Assembly (NCBI GenBank): GCA_000499405.2
Contig: HG738138.1
Span: 19,879,753 to 19,943,752, forward strand
Source: Onchocerca volvulus
Taxonomy: Eukaryota; Nematoda; Chromadorea; Rhabditida; Onchocercidae
DNA length: 64,000 nt
Direction: 5' to 3'
Shown here: in pieces, positions 1 to 11,992 of the stretch
Layout: every line of letters starts with the position of its first letter
How positions within the stretch are numbered: the first letter of the stretch is position 1
Position numbers and translations under genes: made by a program
Notes under the pieces: generated by a model
What the model saw: only the letters and a program-made list of their open reading frames with translations
Databases searched by the model: none
Told to the model about the DNA's origin: nothing

Positions 1-2182
1 GATAACGCTTTGTACTTAATATGATTAACTCGATTTTTCATTTAAAATCCTTCATTCCCTAACATTTTTTTTTTATCACAGTTTTTTCCTAAAAAATTTC
101 GCTCTGTTTAGGTTCTTCATTAAAAAAGTGTGCAAATTATAATGATATCTGACAAAAAATGAACTTCATTGTAATAGCAAGAAGAAAAATAAATTTATAA
201 ATTTTTTATGGGTCAGAAACTTGAAATGAAATTATGGAGCCTAGACTTGGGAAGTAAACAATGATCCAAATTTGCAATCAGTTCATTTACTTCCTGCTTT
301 ACATCTTCGCAGCACAATAGAGAAAAGAAAAAAAGTGAGGAAGATCACCAGTTACTGTGAAACTTTTATCAGAATCAAATCAAAATTAATCCAGCTTAAT
401 AATGCGAACTACACTAGTTAACAGTGGCTGGAACAGGTAATTAATTATTTGATCACAGTTTTATTTCAGCGAAATTTTTCCATTTCAAATTGGAGATTTT
501 TTGAGGGGAAAAAATTGCAAAATCATTCGTAGATTTCATTCCATGATTGTTGCGATGTGCAATTATTTTGGCCTTATGAGATCTGAATGGTTAAATAATC
601 TAATCTACCACTGCGACGCAGGAAATCAGAGTGATTCAAATTAAATTTAAGCCAGCTTTAGTTTGATTCTTATTTAGCTAAGTTTTTGTCTTAATAAACA
701 ACAATATTGCAGAACTGATCCATTCAGAAAACGAATAATAAAGTTTTAAAACAAAACTAAAGAATGAGAAAAAAAAACCCAACTAATTTCACTTAATTTT
801 GATAAACTCTTAAAAAAAATTCAAACACGCATTGAAAGCAATAGTCCCAAAGCTAAAAATTCGCGATATTTACGGCAAACATTATTTCATGAAGAAGATG
901 AAATGCCAATTCCTATCTTTAACAATTAATATTATACTGTTATAATAATTATTTGTTCACAAAGCTGCATAATCATTGGTAAACTTTTTACTTTGCTCTT
1001 GTAATTAAATAAAAAAAAATCAGAATAACGAAAAATAGAATAGTTGACAGATTACTTGGGCACATTTACAAATTAATTCACGAATACATTACTTTAAAAT
1101 TTCAATTCATATTATAATTATTGGTCATTTCCAAAATTTTTTTCAACAATTCTATTTGCGAAGAGTTGCTATACCGTAGAATGCACAGATATTTGAATTC
1201 ATAAATCCAAATATGAATAAGTGGAAATAATTTGAAGTATGGAATACACGAATGATTGCAGACCACTAACGGTACTTTGCTGCTTCTTTCAAAGAAAAGA
1301 ACGAAAATCGATGACATTTTTGACAACAAACAAACAATTGCAAAGTGCTTTTGAGTGGAAGCATTTGAACGAAGGAAGGCATCCCAAACATTTTGCGAAA
1401 CATCTCGTCTGACTAATGAATGGAATGTTTCGGATTTTGCGCAATGAAATCTTGCCCTTTGCAAGAAATGCAATAAATAAGTAATAAACATATTGAACTG
1501 AATTCGCTTACAGAAGAAATAGGGACAACGCCAATAATGATTTAGGCACACGTTAAGTCGTTCTCTAAATTACGTGCAACATTATGAAAGAAACCACTGA
1601 TAATGAATATCTTCAAAATCAAAACTTGGCTGGGAAACTGATGTGTAAATATGCCATTAAATATTGGATACCAAAACTAAACGAACTTAAGTCAATTCAG
1701 GCCCAGCTTCAATCAATCGGTCTATTCGACTAACTGATACTTCCATTTCCTGTCTGATGATGTTACTTCCTGAATCGTCGTATCGGGTCTGCTCCCTTCA
1801 TCATTCGTTTTCTTCTTATCTCAATGCCCCAAGGGGCGGGGAGGATTCTTGGCCAAACAAAAGTGCAATAAATGATGCGATCAATGCATTAATTGAATAT
1901 TTTGGATTGCAAATGGGATTGAATATTAGTAAAAGATGAAATAAAGGGCGCATAGTACACCATTGGCATAACATCGTTGCAATTAATTCAGAATGTCAAC
2001 AAATTTTCATTCGAATGCTACAAATTTAGTAATATTTAAGAACTTTCAAAATAACGAATTTTCATATTCAAATTTTAAATAAATTTTTATTTAAAGAAGA
2101 CGATATTTTTCTTCAGTGCATTATTTGACAATAAGTAATAGCATATGGTAGCTCTATGAATTAAGCACAACATCTGGTAAAA
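1..2182. other. Intergenic, no supported gene
   Basis: AT-rich sequence without an exon chain I can defend. The longest open frame (minus, 1,102-1,551) has no domain-like pattern and no splice context. A less AT-rich patch at about 1,690-1,870 could belong to the promoter of the membrane-protein gene that follows, but that is only inference. Confidence 0.5.
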
Positions 2183-4776
2183 ATGATTGAAAACAAAGAA
2201 ACGAAAAGGTCAAAGGACAGCTTTAAGCATCGAAACAAATTTCATTTTATGCAAAAGCTTGGAAATATAGTAAGTCTTTAAGTTTCTCTCAAAAATATGT
2301 TATCTCAATAAACCCCAACTTGGTTAGTATGGTTTATTATGGAATTAATAATTACCGAACACAATTTAAAGCTTGAAATTTAAATGTAAGTGTGATTAAC
2401 CTTCGAACTTTAATTTCACATAAGATTGTCCCGATCTCTTTCCTTTTTAATTAACAGCGAAAATATGCAGCAAATTCCTCATCATCCCTTCAAACGGCAA
2501 TTTCAATGGAGGATGAAGAAAAAGTACGGTAATTTGAATTTGTTTAAAAGTTTATGCAATATTTAAAACTAGGTTTTCATTTAATTTGCATTTGATATTT
2601 AGAAATTTTTTAATGAACAACTTTCTCTTTAGTACTTCTTCCAAAATTATAATTCAAAATTACAATTCATGGGAAAAGGCTGTTATATCGATTTGATTAA
2701 ATATCCTTTCTCATTTTACGAAACATTTTTCGTTCATGTATTATTATGAAAGACAAATAGATAATTTCTACTTTGCTGAACTCTAAAGTATAGCTCGCCA
2801 AATCGATAGAAATAAATACTCATAAAGAGGAATTTCGCCTTAGCATTTTTTGATATTACTTACACAAAAAGCAAATTCAGGAAAGCAGAAAAAGTTTGGA
2901 GGGAAAAAATTTTAATAATGCATTTGGTGAGTTATATTCTCTCGTTGGCTGATATATGTCATTTGCATAATATATGAAAAATATAAGGCAATATATAAAA
3001 TAATATAAATAATATATGTTAGCTTTGGGAATTTCTCGACATTTTGTTGAATTTCAAGGGTATAAAGAGACGCTGAATCGTTGTAGAATTCAAAGGTTTC
3101 CTTAATGCTTTTATTGCAATATATAATCCTTTCAGAATTAACAATATAGATTCTGAAGATTATTACTGCCCCTATTGTTTTCATTTATTTTTTCATTGAT
3201 AAACCAATGATTAAGTCAAATTCAAACTTCTCTTTTAAGGTTGAAATGCTTGAAACGTTTGATTATTTGATTAGCACCACTATTGACCTTTAGATTATTT
3301 CTTGCATAGCGATGAAAAATACTATATTTGCATAATACTGGTGCCTTAAGAGTAACAATCATTTAGAAGGGTGAAGGACTAATCGATTCCAAACTAGATA
3401 GATAAGAAGCAAATCTGGCGAATTGACGAGTTTTAACCAACAACATAGAAAGACGATAATTTTAGTTTAAGGACTAATTAGTGTACTTTGATGTCATCAT
3501 GTATATACACAAAAAATCTTCCATTTCATTATTTTTTTTATAAACTTCTAAATTTACATATATTTTTGTAGCTTAACAAATGATGAGATTTTTTTTGCAA
3601 TATTAAATAATTAAGTTTGCCATCGCAATTAATTTTTGTTTTTGTTTTTTTTTATTTTATAGCGATAACCCTCCTAGTTAGTAATGTAGTTTTATTCGTT
3701 TTTTTTCCATACCAAATTCTGAGCAAAACTGTTGTATACTTTCAATATCAAGTTAAAAGTTAATAAAAATTTTTATGCAATTTGCTGTCTAATTTTTTTA
3801 ACTTTTGAATGCTAATTTTGAGAAATCCTTTTTAGGAATAACACAATGCTATTTGCTCATATACCTTTGCATTTGGATAGCAATGATAGTTGTTGGAGGA
3901 TCAAATATCCGAAATTGTTCAGTCGACGACTATCTTCCAATTTGGATGATCGTTTATGGATGTATTGGTATTGTGATCGGAATCGTTTCCACATATTTAA
4001 GATTCTTCACACTTTGGTCTTTTTTATTTATCACATCTTTTATTGGTTTGTTCTTTTACAATCAGTAAATAATTTAATTGTTTACGGTTTTTTCCTATGA
4101 AAATCCATACATAATATCCTCAAAAAAATAAAAAATAAGATAAAAATTTTAAAAAATGAAAATAAAAAGAGGAAGAAAAACAAGAATGTTCATTGCAAAC
4201 AGAAACTTTGAAATAAAGTTCTTGAATCTTTTAAAGTTTTGTAATAAGCTCTGTAACAATGTGGAGAAGTTTCGCAGTGATGGGCTTTTTGAATTACTGC
4301 TTTTCGCTAAACTAAAGAGATAAATTCTGCCTATTTTTTATTAAATGATCTTAGTGACTTCAATACTTATCAAAAAATAGATCTTAACAGAGAGATTCAT
4401 ATAAATTTTGCAATGGATATTACATTCAACTGCTGGAATTCCAGGGGCAGCACGGATATATCCAATTTTCACAAAAGTACAGCATATTGACTGTGAAAGA
4501 TTATTTTATTGTCCCCAGTCGGTGTATTTACTGTCTTTTATAATCGTATCTATCGATATTGTTTCATTCATCATAATAGTTTTATGCTGTTTTACTTTCT
4601 ATGTTAGGTCATATATATCTAATTTAATGGAAAATAAAGCTAATTTTGAATTGAAGTCTTCATCGAGCACTCATAAAAATATTTGGAAGTTAATAAGATG
4701 GTGGTTCTGTTTGATTCAGCATAACGTATATATCATAGCGTGCTTTAATTTTCAATATGATTTGAAGCCTGGATGA
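2183..4776 (+). CDS. TMEM272-like multi-pass membrane protein (5' exons tentative)
   Basis: The best-supported exons are 3,836-4,045 and 4,445-4,776. Joined, they keep phase (phase 1, GTTTGT donor, CAG acceptor) and read through hydrophobic segments. The first holds IAMIVVGG followed by NCSVDDYLPIWMIVYG, the signature of the TMEM272 family. The second holds IYPIFTKVQ...DC...YC and a further membrane segment. The family consists of small four-helix membrane proteins of unknown function. Two possible N-terminal exons, 2,183-2,269 and 2,458-2,528, join in phase 0 and encode a charged, Ser-rich tail. At least one linking exon is missing: phase 2 must become phase 1 before 3,836, and a very short exon near 2,602-2,630 would fit. 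An acceptor at 4,451 instead of 4,445 is also possible. The gene could be partly decayed. I am fairly sure of the family and unsure of the 5' end. Confidence 0.45.
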
Positions 4777-5276
4777 AAACAATCAATATGAATTGGGATT
4801 TAGGTGAAAACAATCAATATGATTTGAAATTCAAGTGAAAAAAATCATCCTCATATTCATTCACTTTTCATACATAATTCTACTCCATGGAACAATAAAA
4901 GTACAATTTAATTTCGTGCTATATTTGTTCCAGAATGTCTGAATCATTCAATTTAGAAATGCTCATATTAATCAGCTTAATTGAAACTCGATTTTTTTAT
5001 TATTCTATTGCTTAATCGATAAGTGAAGATGCTGTATTTTAAATGAGTTGCCAATGAATGGACTATACGAACAAAATCGTTCAGCTACGCATTAAAATGC
5101 TCATTTTTAAAATCGTTTTGACAAAAAAAAAAAAAAAAAATTAGTCTCAACTTTGTTTCAAATTTTCTAAATTGACATTAGTTTACTAAAGAATTGCTAA
5201 TAGAAGATGCGCAGTAATTCTTCAGAGTATGCAAAGATCAATCGCAAATGAGTATATATTTGAAAATATTGAATCA
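4777..5276. other. Intergenic, short tandem duplication
   Basis: AT-rich spacer. At about 4,775-4,850 a unit of roughly 37 bp built around AAAACAATCAATATGA is repeated with drift. A poly-A run lies at about 5,124-5,140. I see nothing else. Confidence 0.4.
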
Positions 5277-8200
5277 CTAGCTGTACTCGGCACGCTCCGT
5301 GTGACCGGTCCAGCTAGTCTATAGGAATAAAAATGTAAATGTTCGTTTGTTCAAATTCTTAAATCTCCGAAATTTCTCAAACACACGCCTTATTTATATT
5401 GGTTCAAAACCTAAAATCTCCGAAAGTCCTTACCTCTTGCATTGAAAATTTGACACAATGTTGCATTCGAATGAGCGCATGTTTTCATATACTTTTTATA
5501 TACACATGTTGCTGTAGTTCAGTTCGGCTAAACTGAAAAAAAGAAAGGAGAAATCGCACGTTTCAAATGTTGGAGAAAATTAATTTCACGATGCATGTGG
5601 ATATATAATATTTCTTTTTGTTCAATTATCTGTGTAGATATAAAGATTGGTTTGCCGATTCTAGAACACGCAACAAGTCCATCTGAGAACTATTTCAATT
5701 TAAGAGATGCCCTGAGCTCTGTTGATGATTTCAAACGACAATCGAACTGGGAATTGCAATCTCTTACATTGAAATGGCATATCCGTTGGAATCATAGCAA
5801 TGCGAGGAATGAGGATATCTTTACCTTTTGAAAAATCCTGTCAAGACTGTTGCTTCTACGACATTTTTCATTAATTTTTTTGCTACAAGACGCGTGCCAT
5901 TGCGAAGTTTTGGCTGGTTCGCAACATGATAATTGGCACGCCGATTTTCAATTGCGATACGTGCGGTGGCAACCTTAGCAGATCGAATGAATTCAAATAT
6001 TCTGTTCGATAATTAACTACTTCATCTGCTTCCATAACAGTGTCGACGAACTTGTATGTGACTGCCTGTACCGCAAGGTTCATGTATCACATTTTTCGTC
6101 AGAACTTCATGCGAATATTTATCGACATCGGCATCGGGTATTTCAGCGCATATTACATCGTCAGTTTCGTTTGAAGTGATTTTGCTATAGAACCAGATTA
6201 GTCTATGAGCGTGTGGCAATCTTCTCTTTTGCCATTCTGCTGAGAACAATTAGCAGCATGCAGACCCAAATACTCCATATTTTATCATGAAATCCATCAA
6301 CGGTTTCAGCTTCTGTCTGAAAACACGTACTGTAATGTCATGTCTATCTATCGGCAATTGCCCAGGAAATAAGAGCTTTTGTATATCGTCCCAAGTTGGA
6401 TTGCACATGATTGTGATGAATAGGTCTGGACGCCCGTAGTGACAAACATACGCAATTGCTTCTTTAATAAATTCATGCATATGACATAGACTGCCTATAT
6501 ATGAAGATGGCAAAATCGTTAAACATTAGTTGCATTACCGTCATTTACAACTGCATCTCGCCAATGAATGTATTCTTATGAATGAAGCTTTGTCTGATTC
6601 AAACTGATGAATATCAAACGTTCCGTTTCGATTTTCGCATACATATCTACGATATATTGGTGAAACAACTGACGGCATTCCAAATGTGATTGTCTTAACT
6701 CTCTCGAATCATTAATCGGTATGAATAAAAGTTTTTTTTAAATGCTACATTTCTTAATTGTTTCTTCGCTATGATTGGATTTATCATCTTAACGTTTAAG
6801 TGATATCATCAGCACCATCTCAAAAAATGATTGGATATTGCAGGGCATCGTAACATTGATAAGTTTTACAATTTTTATCCAGTGATCGTTTCTCCGAAGA
6901 AGAACTATATCTTTAGATTGGAATTGATCTCCGACTATAAAAATTGCCATTTCGTCCACAGTTGGAGCATTGAATCTTTGTACATGTTCTCCAAAAGGCG
7001 TTTTGTCAGCAAATAACAATCTTGTGTGTATCAAATGGCATCTGTCGATTGTTGTTTTGAACAAACGCACTGAATTATTTTTTTCTCGTGAAGAAGCTGT
7101 TGTAGTTGGGAAACGACGGATCTTTTTATGTCGGTATAAATTCCGCAGCGTGCATTCAATTCATTATTGCTATCACCAGTGAAATACATATGTAGGAATT
7201 TATGTTGACCATATGGGAACAGAAGCAGAGAGCCAACTTCATGATAAAATTTTCTTTTCAACTTTTTTTTTTTTTTTTGAGTCATGATGTTTCTGCGCTG
7301 AACGACGTCATTTGGAAACACAAATTGTATTTCCTGATTTCAGATAGGAAATGCTTTGATTCGGCGGTATATCCGGAAAGCAAAGTTTTAGTGGCTCTGG
7401 AGGTTCTTCAAGTTGAGCAGTTTAATTCTCCCGAAGGTGCGACACATCCCTTTCGTTTCTCTATTAAATTTCAGATCTTGAAATTAGAACATATTTCAGT
7501 CATAGTGCCGAGAAGAACATGCTGGCTGAAACTATAATTATCAGCTGGGTTGTCCGGAATGCAAAACAATTGTAATCGCGTAATTGTTGAGCACGAACTC
7601 CTAATCTCCTGTTCCTCGTTGACGTCTTACCGCCGCTCTCAGCCGTGATGGCCAACCGTGCATCCTAAATTCTGGATGCATATCTTTCCGCTGCTTCCCC
7701 GGCACGTTTTCGAGCTATTCTTTGTCTGTTTCGCTCGTTCGCTGATGTCCGTTCTTCCTTTGATTTGCAATCATTTGCAATTTTCGGTTTGCAATTAATC
7801 GGCGCAGTGCTTTCGCTGCGTGAGTACGGCAATCTAAGTTTGATCTTCTGCGAGGCATTATTTGGATGAACTAAAGCAGATCGATTGCATCCATATTGTT
7901 CTCAAAATTGACTTGTAACTGAAGTTGAATTTGAACTCAAAACCGCTCAATTGAATTGTTTGACTGCTGCTATTGCTGTGTCGCTTTTGAAAAATTATAT
8001 ATGGTATCAAAAGATACTAACAGTCTTAAATGTTCGTTTCTTGAAAATCCAAAATCTTAAATCGAAAGTTTTTATTTTTTTGTTCAAAAATTTTGACAGG
8101 ACATTACATTGGAATACGCGCATACTTTATCGAGTGTATTGAGCGTTGCATATTGAAGGTACGTCCACTTAGCAGAAAGTATGCGTGGCTAATAGATCCA

Positions 8201-8896
8201 GTCCACTCATTTACTTTTACCTGTCAGGGGTGCGAAGGTAAAAAAAAAAGTATATATATATAATCACGCGCCTCTTCGAATGCAATATTGTGTCAAAATT
8301 TCAAATCAGTGGGTGAAAACTTCCAAGCAATTTACAGATTACCTCTCTGAGTTGTGTCAAAATAAACAACGAACATTTACGACAAAGCGACAATCCAAGG
8401 CACGACTTAATATTAGAAATCAGAGAGGTAATCTATAAATTGCTTGAAGCAAACATTCCATTTTACACTATCATGATCTCGACGTCTCTGCTACATTTCT
8501 CAAAATCAAAAAATAAACGAAAAACTTAAATTGCGGGTCTCATCTACATAAAAATTTCAAATCGGTGTCCGATCACGCAGCTTATCTTTAAAAGTTTCGA
8601 ATCGATCACGCGCTATTTTCATATAAAATAAATTTCGAAGTTTCAAATCAATCGCAACATTGTATGATAAAAGTTTTGAATGCAGCGTTTGTATGAAAAT
8701 TTCAAATCAGTCGGTACCCGCTCACTTACTTTTACCTGTCATGGGTATGACAAGTTTAAAAAAATAGATATATACAGATGAAAATACGCTCCTATCCGAA
8801 TGCAAGGTTGCATCGAGTTTTGAAAGCAATCAGTGAAGAACTTGCAGAGTTTTGCGAAATAAACAGCGACGAAAATTTACATTTTACTTATACAGA
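5277..8896 (-). mobile_element. Helitron, complete termini, decayed coding region
   Basis: On the minus strand the element starts TCTGTATAAGTAAAATG at 8,896 and ends in CAGCTAG at 5,277. The flanking bases are A on the 5' side and T on the 3' side, as expected for Helitron insertion between A and T. About 11 nt before the end lies a hairpin (CGG, bulged T, CAC, loop, GTG, CCG), also typical. Just inside the 3' end, at 5,318 on the plus strand, is an inverted copy of the 5' terminus (TCTATAGGAATAAAAATG, then ATGTTCGTTTGTTC). The 5' noncoding part (7,859-8,896) carries diverged copies of one subterminal block: GAATGCAA, then TGTCAAAATTTCAAA, then the motif ACTTTTACCTGTCA. Coding remains run 7,858-5,590. 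The element is about 3.6 kb, shorter than intact autonomous Helitrons, and full of frame breaks. Confidence 0.85.
5590..7858 (-). pseudogene. Helitron Rep/helicase protein, broken
   Basis: Pieces appear in the right order on the minus strand. The start is MPRRRSNL at 7,858, the usual opening of arthropod and nematode Helitron proteins. An N-terminal block follows (LLSGYTAESKHFL, IRKYN, FQMTSF; about 7,440-7,290). The Helitron-like Rep domain comes next (LFPYGQHKFLHMY, about 7,240; CNPTWDDIQKLLFPGQ, about 6,400; QKRRLPHAHRLIWF, about 6,230, containing the HUH-type HAH). The helicase C-terminal end is last (EYLNSFDLLRLPPHV then LKIGVPIIMLR, 6,000-5,900; RLQFPVRLSFEIINRAQG, about 5,750; VACSRIGKPIF, about 5,660). 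The Rep catalytic tyrosines and most of the helicase core, including Walker A and B, are gone. The element has a large internal deletion plus several frameshifts and stops, so it cannot encode a transposase. Confidence 0.85.
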
Positions 8897-9603
8897 TTGC
8901 AACATAGTATTTATTTTGAAATGTCGGTGAATTACTGCTGATAGATATCGATATGGTAGAGTAGTCCGTTTAACAGATCCCAAGTACGATAACTATTGTG
9001 GTAATTATTGCACTTATCATTTGTCAGTCATCTTTTCACCTTTTCTCAAGGACACACACCTAAAAATATGAAAAGATGATTGGTGAAAATCAGATGAATT
9101 CGTGGTTTTTCATACAGAAAAACTTCTATTAAAAAGTTGTTTTAGATTCTGTCGCTTCAGAAGCCATAAATCAGCAAAGCCATCCTTCCTAGCAATTTCC
9201 TACCTATTTCCTCGCTTTCATTTTCATGAATATTGTAGTAAATGGAAATGTTTTGATTTTTTGATTCTTTAGCTATCTATTACTAGCCCCTGTAAAAAAA
9301 ACAATCATTTCAACAACTTTCATCGGGTCTGAGAAACTATTCAAAAGCATTGATACTGAATGATAAGTGTTATTCGTCTTTAAGGTTTCATAAATTTTAC
9401 CTTTCATCAATTCTTTTCTGTAAGAAAATTAGTGACATATGTCAAGGATGCTTTTGAATATGTTTTTTTTATAATAAAAACTAGATTTTACTCAGTGGCA
9501 GCGCGTTCTTATAATTGCAACTCAGATGTCAACATATTGAAAATTTGACGAGACCAATAAAAAACAGTTACTGCTTCTAAAAGAATTGGAAAATAAACCT
9601 TAA
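8897..9603. other. Intergenic, nothing recognised
   Basis: AT-rich spacer between the Helitron and a tentative membrane-protein gene. I see no exon-like block or repeat of note. Confidence 0.4.
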
Positions 9604-10903
9604 ATGAAGCTAATCCATTTGAACTTCAATTTGCATGAAAAACCTACAGTAAGTTTTTTTATTTTTTCATTGGATAATAGATTTCAGCTGTTAACTGCTA
9701 GTTTTTCTATCACTGAATATTTTTCCTGTAAGTAGTTCATTTTTATTGATGGACTTGAAAGAAATATTTTAACATTCTTGTTTAAATCTTTGTTGAATTT
9801 GTGATTTGTTTAGAAGAAACTGGACTCCATTCCTCTGTTTTATAGGGATCGCGAACAAATTACTTCAATAAATAATGCGACTACTAAGTTTGAAGAAGTT
9901 TGCAGAAATCTGAAAAGCAAGCTTTTTCTGGCTCTTCACTTCGTCTTTTTTTCTTAATTAACCCTGTAAACAAAAATTTCATCTGGATCAAGTTTATAAA
10001 CTTAAACTCCATCCGATATCTTTAGATAGATAAGACAGTCTTGCCTCTTGTCTATAAAAAACAACAGCTTTTAATGATTTTAATACGAAATTTAATTATT
10101 GAATTTCTCTAGCAAAAGATTACTGACTTTCTACCAGACTAGAAGCTTTTTTTTTTGACTATAGTTCTTACTCTTTCATCTTTATTATTTGAAAAAAATA
10201 TCATATTTCCGCATAGTTAAAATTAGTTAAAATTAGTTCATACATTCAACCATATTATTATTTATATAAATAGTCTCATATGCCTACTTGGAGCGCAATT
10301 TATATTTGGCAATATTTGCCATAATTTATCTGATTTCCTTACGTTCAAGAATTACTGCAACTTTTATTTGAAATTGATCCGTTCTATTTTTGATAGTTAA
10401 AAATAATGTTGTCTAAATTTTCGAATTTTTTTTACTAGTTTCAAAGTAATTTATTGTTGTATGTATTCTTACAGACACCTTTTCCCACAACTTTGGTGCC
10501 ATCCTTAATTTCAATATTAATTTAAATTCGTCACAACATTGCTCACAAAAAAAATCGAAGATAATAGGACTTCTCCGGTGTTTTTCAATAGTTTTCTATG
10601 CTCTTGAAATACTGCTTATTTAGTGCTATCATAATCTCATTTGACGCAAATGGCATCGGGAATGAGCGATTTTACATTTTGAACTTTACCTATTTTTTTC
10701 CATTGCTCTCCTTATTGTTTCGCCGGTTGATTATTTTATTCTGTAAGTTATAATATTTATTTTATAAATAGGTGAAAATTTTTTACATTTGAAAAAACTT
10801 ATTTTTTTTCCAGTTAGCAATGATACTGATATCTCTAGTTGCAACTTCGGTAATTTTATCACTAATTGGTCCTGTTCTTGTAGATCGATGGAAAGCTTTT
10901 TGA
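9604..10903 (+). CDS. Tentative small membrane protein, five exons, 130 aa
   Basis: I do not recognise the family. The model rests on splice logic. Exons are 9,604-9,648, 9,688-9,727, 10,475-10,577, 10,624-10,742 and 10,818-10,903. Each ends at a GT, each begins after an AG, all phases agree, and the chain ends in TGA. The last two exons give two strongly hydrophobic stretches (FYILNFTYFFPLLSLLF and MILISLVATSVILSLIGPV), and the third exon ends in a shorter one. The short intron of 39 bp and the lack of a known motif are weak points. In AT-rich DNA such a chain can arise by chance, and it might instead be a decayed gene. The first two exons are the least certain. Confidence 0.3.
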
Positions 10904-11763
10904 TTGATTAAAATCGATTAATTATATTTGCATGAATCAGACTACGTATTTGCTATTTTATGTTTCTTTTTGATGCAGGAAAAAAAAAAAATTAAATCCT
11001 CAACCAAAATTTTATTGTTGTAATGATAATATGTTTACTGGTCAACATACCTTCCTTGTTTTCTTAGCCTTTCTTTTGAATTTTCATTTTTCAATAATTT
11101 TTTGACATCATATCAAATCATCATGATCACAAGACCATTCTTTTTAAGAATGCATATATTTAGTAACTGTCTGACCGACGAACATATGAATATTCAATAA
11201 AAACTAATTTACTGAACTGGAAATCAAGTTCATTTTTTCCGAAAAGTTTTAAACCAAAGATATTCGGGATGCCTTCTTTCTCGAGTGTCATCATTGAAGA
11301 TCATCTATGTGCAAATATATTTTTACGTATATACATAGTTTTAATTCATGTGCAATTAAGGTATTTAAATCATTTTTTAAGAAGAGAAAGAATATTTATG
11401 ATGCCAAAAGATGTTGTGTAAATAATATGCTATTATTTAATTTATCTGATAATGCAACACGAAACACGACTGTTCCCGGCTGTTTTAGAAGTTTTCAAAA
11501 GGTTTGCAAGTGTCATTTCTTAGGAAAACCCAACTGATGGACAATGAAGTCAAATTTTTTTCAGGTCAGTGGCATTGCTTAAGATCTGCTTTCCAAGGAG
11601 AAGCCGTTATATATCCAGTAAAGCAGCAATGAGGTCACACGCATAAGTTAGGAATGATTATGAATATGATATGATAATTGCCTTTCAATACTGATCAACT
11701 TATTATTGCCTCCTTATTTGGAATATTTAATGATTATTGAAGAATACATTTTCCCGATTGCAG

Positions 11764-11957
11764 GATTTATTCGCCCGTACAAGGCTTCATCTGCATTGTG
11801 ATATGTACATTCAGCATTGTGACGAACCTTGTACACACATTAGTACTAACCAGGCCAAATTTGAGATGCTCCGGGGTCAATTGTATTCTTCAATAATACA
11901 ATACTATTAGTACTAATAGCAGTTGCTATTTGCGACATAAGTTCCATGACATCGTAC

Positions 11958-11992
<35 letters not shown>

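Noticed and set aside
1102..1551. 149-codon open frame on the minus strand
   Set aside because: Composition is that of translated AT-rich noncoding DNA, with no motif, no splice partner and no recognisable family.
5280..5317. The 41-bp near-palindrome as an independent MITE
   Set aside because: It is explained as the 3' terminal hairpin of the Helitron, whose coding region and 5' end are also present.
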